Part shown: positions 11,780-20,300 of the stretch, in pieces
Layout of the letters: every line of letters begins with the position of its first letter
How positions within the stretch are numbered: position 1 is the first letter of the stretch
Source of the DNA: a virus
Virus record (IMG/VR): IMGVR_UViG_3300025881_001273
Coordinates: 1-23,049 of that record
Length of the DNA: 23,049 nt
Strand: one strand, 5' to 3'
The notes under the pieces: generated by a model
The model's input: the letters and a program-made list of their open reading frames with translations, nothing else
Database searches by the model: none
What the model was told of the DNA's origin: nothing
Made by a program: the position numbers and the translations under genes

Positions 11780-12164
11780 ACCGATGCGGACTTACATACA
11801 GATAAAGCCTAGAGTTAAGCAAAGGCCACGGCTGGGTCGTCGAGGGCGTGTCTTCACGCCCGAAGCGACACTCGTGCATGAAGCAGCGATAGCTGCAGCA
11901 TGGAAGACAAAGTTTGGTCGACGGAAACCTCTGGAAGGGCCAGTGAAAGTCACGGTCGACTTCGACAAGCATGGCATGTGGATCGAAGTTGCTCCTACAG
12001 AGCTGCCCACTGTACTGCGAGGCGACATCGACAACTACATGAAGGCCGTGTTGGACGCTTTGAACGGGATCGCCTACATGGACGATGGCCAGATATCTGT
12101 ACTAGAATCCACATCCACAGGGCACCTGTGGATAAGTGAAAGCAAGAGTGAAGAAAATGACTGA
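11769..12164 (+). CDS. rusA: RusA-type Holliday junction resolvase
   Basis: ATG 11769 is supported by AAAGG just upstream; a longer in-frame extension overlaps the WhiB gene by over 100 bases and is unlikely. The 131-aa protein has the RusA signature GDIDNYMKAVLDALNG...MDDGQI (85-109), with D86, D88, N89 and K92 in motif 1, D96, and D105/D106 with Q108 in motif 2. The N-terminus (KPRVKQRPRLGRRGRVFTP) is basic, fitting junction binding. It works as a dimer that cuts four-way DNA junctions. The 11-base overlap with WhiB and 8-base overlap with the next gene suggest tight co-expression. Confidence 0.9.
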   Translation: MSRKPMRTYIQIKPRVKQRPRLGRRGRVFTPEATLVHEAAIAAAWKTKFGRRKPLEGPVKVTVDFDKHGMWIEVAPTELPTVLRGDIDNYMKAVLDALNGIAYMDDGQISVLESTSTGHLWISESKSEEND

Positions 12165-12312
12165 TCCCAAGACGCTGGTGGAGCTTTACGAAGAAGGCGA
12201 ACTGATGGGCGAATACGGCACAGTCGGTATCGACTGGGGCGAAGATGCCGATGAACTGATCGAACAATCCTGCGACTTGGAAAACCCCGAGTCGTGCGAG
12301 TCATGCCAATAG
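12157..12312 (+). CDS. Hypothetical acidic protein, 51 aa
   Basis: ATG 12157 overlaps the end of the resolvase gene by eight bases, with AAGAGTGAAG upstream, and the frame ends at TAG 12310-12312. The product is highly acidic (ELYEEGELMGEYG, DWGEDADELIEQ) and has three C-terminal cysteines (C39, C47, C50; the CESC ending gives C-x2-C). No family is recognised. Acidity may mark a DNA-mimic or a protein-binding peptide, which is only a guess. Confidence 0.55.
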   Translation: MTDPKTLVELYEEGELMGEYGTVGIDWGEDADELIEQSCDLENPESCESCQ

Positions 12313-12320
12313 GAGGCGAC

Positions 12321-12548
12321 ATGGGACCAAAGCCAGCGAAGAAAGCAGCAAAGAAACGCCAGTTGGCTGTGCCGATCCCCAAGGTTGAAGAGCCTGTGAT
12401 CGAACTAGAGCCGTGGCAAAACGACTACAAGATTGACATCGTCAAAGTCTTGTACGACAAGCAGATCCAGTTGCGTAAAAAAACTGCAGATGGGTACGTC
12501 CCGTTTGCCGTTGACAGCGGCTGGGTGTACTTGAAGAAAGACGTGTAA
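12321..12548 (+). CDS. Hypothetical protein with lysine-rich N-terminus, 75 aa
   Basis: ATG 12321 follows AGGAGG at 12311-12316, making the SD decisive over an in-frame upstream codon at 12294. The first 15 residues are a histone-like basic tail (MGPKPAKKAAKKRQL). A Pro/Glu hinge follows, then a compact segment (YKIDIVKVLYDKQIQLRKKTADGYVPFAVDSGWVYLKK). No family is recognised. A nucleic-acid-binding role is possible from the basic tail. The next gene starts two bases after its stop. Confidence 0.6.
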   Translation: MGPKPAKKAAKKRQLAVPIPKVEEPVIELEPWQNDYKIDIVKVLYDKQIQLRKKTADGYVPFAVDSGWVYLKKDV

Positions 12549-12550
12549 CG

Positions 12551-13042
12551 ATGGCTGGCGGGCCGTTCAGAGACATGGCGTGGAGCCAACGCTACGCCCA
12601 GATGGGCGACGTGGCAGAAGAGCGTTGCGCCGCATGGCTCGACAGCCAGAACCGTGGCTGGATCCCGTACGGCCTGAACCGTCCCCCACTCAAACTATCG
12701 ATGCTGTCCGAGTTCATCCGACACACCCCCGACTTCCTGACATCGCAGGCTCTAGTCGAAGCGAAAGGGTTCGGACGCGACAAGCTCGCCAAAATCAAGT
12801 ACGCCAATCTGGATGCTTTGATCGAATGGCAGAAACACCACCCCGTAGAAGTGTTCTTCTACGACTCCCACGAAGACCGTTCAATAGTTGTCGAGCTAGG
12901 TGCCCTCGTACGGGCTGTAGAAACCTCCCCGCGGGTAGGGAAAGGCGTGTTTGACGACGCTATCCCGAAGCCCTACTGGGCGTTCCCGTCCGATCTCCTA
13001 ACAGAGATCGGCGAGGTCCATCATGTCGAACCGTCGCCGTAG
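12551..13042 (+). CDS. PD-(D/E)XK-type endonuclease-like protein
   Basis: This 163-aa protein starts at ATG 12551. E23 and E24 lie in a first helix (GDVAEERCAAWLD), followed by TPDF (PD at 60-61) and LVEAKGFG with E70-A-K72. PD-x8-ExK is the classic restriction-endonuclease-fold motif. The segment after it (KIKYANLDALIEWQKHHPVEVFFYDS) fits the helix and strand that follow. It lies in the recombination block with a RusA resolvase and a Cas4-like nuclease, so a phage nicking, host-DNA-degrading or repair nuclease are all possible. No named family is assigned. Confidence 0.7.
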   Translation: MAGGPFRDMAWSQRYAQMGDVAEERCAAWLDSQNRGWIPYGLNRPPLKLSMLSEFIRHTPDFLTSQALVEAKGFGRDKLAKIKYANLDALIEWQKHHPVEVFFYDSHEDRSIVVELGALVRAVETSPRVGKGVFDDAIPKPYWAFPSDLLTEIGEVHHVEPSP

Positions 13043-13556
13043 GGAAGAAATGTCCGATGGAGAACGGGAAGAACTGTTTAACAAGTGGGACCGAATACTG
13101 CTTCGTGACGGGTTGCCTGTTGAACCGAGGCGTCCGTTGATGAGAGACAAGCAGAAAGATTCTGGTGGGGTTCGAAAGTGGAGAGGGCCGCGCGAGATCA
13201 GTTCGAACCTGATCGACGTTCTCGGCTACGACCAAAGATTGATGGACGCCACTGAGAAGCTCATGCAAGAGCCGCACAAGCCAATGGGCGGATATACCAC
13301 CGAAGAGCTACAGGAGCTACGAGAGACGCTCCTAGACGCCATAGAGGATACTTTGACGCTACGGGAAGCCGAAGCTATGATCTCCATCGTTCTCGGAGGA
13401 GAAACATACGCATCCGTCTCACAACGGATGGCGCTCCCCAAGTCAACATGTTACCTGACGGTAACCAGAGCTACCGAAAAAATGGAAGCCGCTCTTGAAA
13501 ACCGTCCACAAGTAATCAGATACCTACAGCGACACAGCCGAGAGGAAACAGAGTAA
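13023..13556 (+). CDS. Sigma region 4-like HTH protein
   Basis: ATG 13023 lies inside the end of the nuclease gene (20-base overlap), behind GAGG. The 177-aa product has a basic N-terminus (MSNRRRREE). Its C-terminal third resembles sigma-70 region 4: a helix TLREAEAMISIVLGG (about 112-126), then ETYASVSQRMALPKST forming helix-turn-helix, then a recognition-helix-like CYLTVTRATEKMEAAL. No region 2 is seen, so it cannot be a complete sigma factor. It may bind the -35 region, or appropriate host RNA polymerase for late genes. The family assignment is by eye. Confidence 0.65.
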   Translation: MSNRRRREEMSDGEREELFNKWDRILLRDGLPVEPRRPLMRDKQKDSGGVRKWRGPREISSNLIDVLGYDQRLMDATEKLMQEPHKPMGGYTTEELQELRETLLDAIEDTLTLREAEAMISIVLGGETYASVSQRMALPKSTCYLTVTRATEKMEAALENRPQVIRYLQRHSREETE

Positions 13557-13849
13557 TGACTGCAGCCATGGGATACTTCGAAGGGTTAGAAACCACCGCA
13601 ATAGCGGTGCAATACGACGGGTCCGTTTACACGGCCTACCTGATGCAAGCCTGGATCGAAGGCGACATCGCCCCCGAACCAGAAGAACAGCTACAAGACA
13701 ACACCACACAGCTATGCATCTACGGAACGATCATCGAAATTAGCCCCACAGACTGGCTAGTCAACACCATCGAAGGCGACTGGTACGTCTTCGGAGATGA
13801 ATCCTGGGCAGAAATGCAAGAATGGGTCGGTGAAGATGAAGCAGCGTAA
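13556..13849 (+). CDS. Hypothetical acidic protein, 97 aa
   Basis: ATG 13556 overlaps the previous stop (TAATG), with GAGGAAA a few bases upstream. The product is acidic and aromatic. It has an N-terminal beta-like segment (TTAIAVQYDGSVYTAYLMQAWIEGD) and a second one after a Gln/Asn-rich link (QLCIYGTIIEISPTDWLVNTIEGDWYVFGDES). No cysteine pair, membrane helix or known family is visible. It overlaps the next gene by 14 bases. Confidence 0.6.
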   Translation: MTAAMGYFEGLETTAIAVQYDGSVYTAYLMQAWIEGDIAPEPEEQLQDNTTQLCIYGTIIEISPTDWLVNTIEGDWYVFGDESWAEMQEWVGEDEAA

Positions 13850-14171
13850 CGCTGCACGCGACAACGCCCACAAAGCCCCACTGGGAGAACTAGGCTGGTT
13901 CGACTGGTCACCGCTCGCATGGCACTGCCATATCGGACGCAAGAAATACCCCGACGTAGACGGCAAACCAAACTGGATACTCGGAGGCAAACCAGACTCC
14001 GAGTACATAGACGCCGCCCTACGGCACCTAATGAAGATGGCTCAAGGCGAAACCCGAGACTCAGAGACAGGCACGCTGCACGCTGCCGCCGTCCAGTGGA
14101 ACATGGGTGCGCTAGTCACCCTCAACTACTGCCTAGACGGGACTGACACGTCGACGAGTCACAAGCCCTAG
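13836..14171 (+). CDS. DUF5664-like putative dATP/dGTP diphosphohydrolase
   Basis: ATG 13836 is preferred over an in-frame upstream codon because it gives the shorter overlap with the previous gene and has GGTGAAG nearby. The 112-aa product carries a segment like the dATP/dGTP diphosphohydrolase N-terminal domain (DUF5664): IGRKKYPD, a KPDSEYIDAALRHLMKMAQGE helix (52-72), and DSETGTLHAAAVQWNMGAL (75-93). H64, E72 and H82 are the likely conserved positions. Related enzymes clear dATP and dGTP in some phages, including those that replace adenine by 2-aminoadenine. No purZ-type gene lies in this window, so base replacement is not shown. Its 3' end overlaps the opposing minus-strand gene by 39 bases. 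Confidence 0.6.
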   Translation: MKQRNAARDNAHKAPLGELGWFDWSPLAWHCHIGRKKYPDVDGKPNWILGGKPDSEYIDAALRHLMKMAQGETRDSETGTLHAAAVQWNMGALVTLNYCLDGTDTSTSHKP

Positions 14172-14318
14172 CCAAGCAGCAGCACACGCGCCCACACCAG
14201 CAAGCTGATCGGCCGACAACTCGACACCGAACAGCACAGCCAACGCCAACGACGCCTGTAGGGCTGCTACAACCGCAACAGGCTCAGCCGCCAACAGGTT
14301 ACGAACATGAAACATCAT
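14133..14318 (-). CDS. Small holin-like membrane protein, 61 aa
   Basis: ATG at 14318 begins MMFHVRN, after GGGGC on the minus strand. Residues 13-32 form one hydrophobic helix (PVAVVAALQASLALAVLFG) and residues 39-53 a second (LAGVGACAAAWLGLV), joined by a turn with ELSADQ. A basic tail (TRRRVSPV) follows. This two-helix hairpin with a charged C-terminus is a common layout for small phage holins and tail-module membrane proteins. It lies 19 bases downstream of the 2180-aa gene, where T7-like phages place a holin. No endolysin gene is seen nearby. The final 39 bases overlap the plus-strand gene. Confidence 0.65.
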   Translation of the reverse strand: MMFHVRNLLAAEPVAVVAALQASLALAVLFGVELSADQLAGVGACAAAWLGLVTRRRVSPV

Positions 14319-14337
14319 GCCCCATAGTGGACGGCAT

Positions 14338-17300
14338 CTAGTTTTCGAAGAACGACGGGTTGTTGCGACGGAACTTCTCAAACTCGACATCCCTCGGGAG
14401 AGTCTCCCGAATACCCGCACCAGAAGTCCAGTTCACAATGTTCTGAAGCCAACGCTCCCCCGACTTCGGGTCGCCCTCCGTGCGGAACAAACGCCTAGTG
14501 GTAGCCATCACAGGCATAAACGATTCAAACCACCGCATGTGTTCCTTCGTGGCAGTCATCACCCCGTCCTCGTCATGCTCGATCATCCCCGCCGCATACA
14601 ACGCAGGAATAGCAGGAGCCAAAATGACCTTCCAAGCACTAGGCAACGGCTCCTGACGGCCCCGATACTCGGCATCGAAGAACAAGTCACGTTTGCCCAA
14701 CATCTCCAAAGGCACCTTGATCAACGGCGAAGTCTGAGCAGCAACCCGCCGCAAGTTAAACGACTCGTCGACATCGGTGAACGGCAGATCGGGAACGAGG
14801 AATATCGAGTTCCCGTTGCGTGTCCACGGCAACTGGATATTGAACCGCTCCGCAATCCACTTCGGCGTGTTCGCCTCACCCTCCGTGTCTTGCTCAATCT
14901 CAGCTTTCAAAGACCCAGCACGATTGTAGATCTTCGGGTTCGTAGCCATCATCTCCAACTGCAACGGCAGATTGTTGCGCGTCCACGTATAGAACGGGAA
15001 CACCCGACGCATCACACCACGCTCAAACGCAGACAAATTGTCGTAATCGAAATGATATTTGAACACGTCAGCCACGGCTTGCTCAATCGTCGCCCCAGTG
15101 GTCAACCTGTCCAACGCCAACGCCCCACGCAAATAGTTCTCAACGTGCATCGTCGGCTTCCGCAACCCACCAGCCACAAGGTTGTTCGGGTTGAACGGAT
15201 TCAAAGCGCCACCCTGACGGGCACCCTTCACAATTCGACCCAGCTCCGTTGTCTGACCGCCAGTCAAGACACCCATCCGAACCATCAACTCCATGTCATT
15301 AAGCAGCTTCGTGCCCTTAGGAGTCTCCTTCAGTTTCAAACCACGTTTACTACTACGCAACGCCATGACCTGCTCATCGACCGTGCCGCCCGCATCCATC
15401 ACCCGACGAACAGGCGTGTACATGCTATGGAACCGCTTATATGAGGAAACAGACACGCCAGCCAACGCATTGTTGAACGTGCCACCCATGAAGTTCCGAG
15501 AATGGAAACCAGGCGACGCAATAGCCCACGCCTTAAACAAGTCGTTGACTTTGTCAACAGAACGCAACAAGAACGACGGGCCGTTACGTGGCCCCATCGT
15601 CTGCCCCAACTCCGAGAACCCCCGAGCAATATCCTCAGGCAACTGGTGAGTCGAACCAAAGTTCACCCAACCATCCATCGCCTTACTCAACATCGTCAAC
15701 CGAGTCGGCATCGACAACGACGAAAACTCGTCAGCCAAAATGTCCCGATACCCCTGACGGAAAATCAGATCCGCCTCAGCCTGCTTCGCCTGCGCCTGTA
15801 GCCGCAACGACTCCGCAGCTAGCAGCTTCTCGTTAGCCTCAGCAGTCACCACACCCTGATGCAAGACACCAAACTGCTTCTGCACGTTGTCGTAGTGCTC
15901 ACGTTCCAGCCTGTCAGCAGTCCTGTAAGCGTCATCGGCTTCGCCCCGAAGCCGAAGCTCTTCCTGCTCCAACTTGATAGAAGCCTCATCGTGGGCATCT
16001 TCCAAATTTCGAATCTTGCGTCGACGATCACGAACAATCTTGCGGTTCTTGTCAGCCTGCCGCTTCGCCTGATCAGCAGCGCCATGCATGTCGCGACCAA
16101 CATCGCCCAAAGCCTCAGCCTCATCAAACTTTTCCTGCATCAACTCCATACGCTTCGTACGCATCAACGCACGAGCATCATCAACGGTCTTCACAAACCC
16201 CGACGAAGTCGTTGCATAAACCTTCCCAGCGCCCAACTCGTTAGCGGCGTCTACAGCACGCCGCAGCTTCTGAGTAGCCTCCATCGTTTCTGAAAGGAAC
16301 TTCTCCTGACCATCGATCATGCTCTTCAAAGACGAAACCAGATCGAGGTCGATCTCTTCGACCACTTCTTGCAGATCGATCAAATCATCGATGTCGTTGA
16401 CACCAAGGTCGTTCAAAGACCGCCTGTACTGCTTACGCATCTGGCCGAGTAGCTGACCAGCACGCCCACGCATAGCGTTCATCCTCGGCAATATGGACGT
16501 GACTTCTCCGCCCCGTAGGCCACCAGTGACCTTAGTCCTTCGCCCCACAGGGTTTGCCAACTCGCCCCACAAGTCAGATTGCTCAGTCAACAAATGCCTA
16601 TAACGGCTTACGGTCCGACCCCAGCCATCTGTATTCAACGACGACATCTCGGCATAAGGGGCCAGATCTTGGAGATCTTGATCGAGCTTGTCGACAGCTC
16701 TATGGAGTTCAGGATCTCCCGCCCCCGACGTTGTCTTTGTGGGTGCCGTGAATGATTCAGAAGCATCTTCAAGGTCTTCCAACACGACCCTGGGTTGCGG
16801 CTGCTCAATCGCCTGTCTGAGAGCGACACCTTCCTGCATCCCGTCGGTGAAATCACCCCCAAGCTTCGCACGGTTGAACCCCGACTCGCTGGTCCCAGGC
16901 AGCCGCGGCGGAATCTCCAACTGGGCATGATCGAAAGTGATAACTCCCCACGAACCCTTATCCTGACGGATCGGGTACAGGATCGAATCGTGACCGCGGC
17001 CCTTCAACTCCTGCTTAAAGTCGCGGGCAACCGACTGCAAGATCTCATCAACATCACTTATGGATCTCCCGCTCGCAGCCCAGTGAGAGTTATTTGTCAG
17101 CGGATAAATGAAGTCATCAAAGAAACCGCCAGCATTCGCCAAGACGGCATCCGACACCGACATGTTCGGAGGAGGCCACTCACGGGCATCATCAGCCTTC
17201 GGGATCCCCTGATAGGTGCCGAGCTTCGCATCAACAGGAGGAACGATCTGCTTCGTTGGATCAAACTTGACCCGATTAGACAACCCACCCTCCAAAGCCG

Positions 17301-20300
17301 CAATTAACTCGATGTACTCATCCTCATGTTTGCCCGAGTGTTGACCACCTGCCTGAGCGGCTTTGAACTTGGAAATAGCCTGATCGCCCTGCTGCTCCAT
17401 GCCACGCAACGTGTCAACAAAGCGACGCCGAAGAGCAGGAGAATCCCAGGGTTCGCCATCGACAGAGTTACTCAACGCCGTCCGCATGAAGTTGTTCGTA
17501 AACTGGGAATCCATCAATTCATCAACGATTCTCGTCGTCGAATCCAACGAACTCTGATCAGCGAACTTGATCGCAGCTTCCGTATACGACAAAGGCCGAG
17601 AAATCACCTTGCGGTTAACGTCGCGGCCCTGCATCAAAAGCCAGATCTCTTTAGCGTGCGGGATCCCAGCGGCTTCCAAATCTTCCAAACCGTAATGGCC
17701 GTTCTTAAACCCCGAATCCAACATGTCGGAATGAATCAAAGCCAAACCAGCACCGCGTGTTCGATGCGACCAATCTGCTGGATCAGGCAGCTTGTTCGCC
17801 GTACTTATGTCGGCAATGGTGCCGCCATAAACGGCAGGGTTATCAGCCCGAACTAGGAACCCCAACAAACTGTCGGATCCCTGAGCGGCCTCACCAAACT
17901 CGCCTGCATACAAAGACGCATACTCGACGTTCTGAGCCGAATGAACACCCAAGAACGAATCCAGCTCAAGAGTAACACGGTCACCCGCAGCAACCTGAGT
18001 ACCCAAATCCATCGAATCAAACTTCGAATTCACCCCGTGATACCAGACGACCTGATCGCCGCCATACGTCAAATAGCCCTTGGCCGAAACACCAAGCTGC
18101 CTGATCCCCAACTCGATCTCAGCCAACAACTCAGGCGCAAGTTCGTCATCCAACAACTCGACAAGTTCGTTAAGTTCATCCGTCAGCTCGTTACGGAGCT
18201 TTTCAGCCTCACGGAAATGCACCCGCTCAGGGGTCCACTCCAACGTGTCCCTAACGGTGCCAGATATTCGGCTATGTGCGACTACAGTCGCATCGATATT
18301 CGTCTTCAAACCCTTGATCTTGTTGTGGAGATCCAACGCAGGCGAACCAAACGATGACACGTTCCCGCTAGGCATACCCAACTGCTTCAGCAAAGGAGAC
18401 AGCTCAGCATTCAACGCTGCAACTACTTCCCGATCAAATGAGCTATCGGAACGATAAATGGCCTCTGTCAACTGCATCGCCCGTTTAGCGACAGCCGACA
18501 TCGCCGTGCCGCCCTCGACAACAGCATTAGCTTTCTTAATCAGCTCCATCGGAGCCTCAGGGTCACCCAACGACAAAATGTAATCAGCGCGAGCCTGTGA
18601 TATCACATCGTCTATCTGACGGATCTCCGTATCCAACTCGCTAAGACGTTCAAGAACCTGAGCCGCACCCTCAAAGTTGTCGTCATAAGCCCTAGCGAGA
18701 TCCGTGCCCTCAGCCCACAACGCCCGACGAGTCTCAGCTAAATCATTCAGCCCCTGCTGAATGCGGTGATACGACATGTCAGCGTCATTCGCTGCCTTCA
18801 AACTAGCCGTAGCAGCACCCTCAAGCTCTTCAACAGCGCCAGCATGCCCCGCATTCAACCTGTCCAACGCTGCACGAGAATCATCAGCAACAGCGTTCAG
18901 ATCGTCACCAGCATCCCGCCACACCTGGCCATTAGTAGGAGGATCCAGATCGACACCCCAACGCTGCGAACGGGCACGCCTAGCCTGCGCCACATCCAAC
19001 GCCGCCTGCACCTGTTCAGCAGTGGAATCAGCAGCTTGAGCGACAGCATGATTGTGCGTCGCCTCAGCATCAGCTACATGCCGTTCCCACTTATAAACCT
19101 GAACCTGCTTCTTTCGGAACGTCGCCAACGCCAAATGGGCTTTGTCATCAGCAACCTCCCGAGTGATCGCTATACCATTAGCGATCAGATAGTTCTCAGC
19201 AAACTTGCCCTGAACCCGTCGAGAAAGCATCGAAATGTGTTGAGGCATAGCCTCAAACCAGTCGTCCGAGAACCACTTAACGATGTCGCCGCCCCACTCC
19301 TGTTCCGCAGACTCCATAATTTCAAGAGCCTGCTCACGAGGAGTTTTCTTGAACGGGTGTGCAGAAGCATCGACCAAAGGGACGCCCATAAAGTCATTGC
19401 CAGCAACAATTTTGGCTTTCATTTCGAAGCTTTGTAGCTTCGTGTTGTCCGCAGCCAAACCGCGACGAGCCTGCCGCGCCCATTCACTAATTCCCTCAGC
19501 AACCTCCTTGGATGGCACTGCAGGCTGCCAATTCTCGCGGTACTTAATCCAATCCTCAACAACAACATTGCCATTAGCGTCAGGCATCTTGTTGACAGTG
19601 ACAGCATTGTTCGCCTCATCGCGAACCATGTCACCAAAGTCTTTCAACTCTCGCCACAAGCCAGCGTCCATCCCTGCAGGGAGAACGTCAGAACCCATAG
19701 CGTTATAAGCGTCCTTGCCGTTGATGTTTGCGTCTACAAGACGCCGAGCAATCGACTGTGCAACATTCTCTAACTGGTTGTTGAGCTGCTTCCCGATGCC
19801 CTTGCCCAAGTTGTTCGCATCGATGCTTAGGAACGCAGCTTTCCAATCGGTGATCGACGAAGTCGGATCCCGAACGATCTTCTTCCAAGTTTGCATGTCG
19901 CCGCCGAACAGGCCACCAAACTTCGAACGACGAATCTTCTGGAACCCCGCGTTCGCCCACGTACGAGGAAGCACCTTGAGCAGCGGGTTGTCCTGCCCCA
20001 AGACCTGCACATATTTGGCTTTGGTCGGGCTGCTACTGAGCCGACTCAAAGTCTTCCCGAAAGGGATCCTGAACTGAAGTCCGCCCTTGATGATGTCGTC
20101 AGCACCCAACAAACCAGCACTCTGGCCTGCTTTAGTCAAACGGGCAAGATCATCGGCTTTAGCTGCACGGATCCCGTGGCCAAAGATCTGCCGAGCAATG
20201 TCGTCAGTCGCTCCGCCGCCTGTCTTCAAACCCAACCTGACGACACCCATAGTGCCCTGGCGAGCTAACGGCAAAGTGCCCAACGTCAACCAAGTAAACG

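Noticed and set aside
14317-15444. 375-aa plus-strand frame
   Set aside because: It is antisense to the giant protein, is Arg/His/Pro-rich and has no SD. It is a shadow of the minus-strand gene.
15859-16293. 144-aa plus-strand frame
   Set aside because: Antisense to the coiled-coil part of the giant protein, no SD and no domain. It is a shadow.
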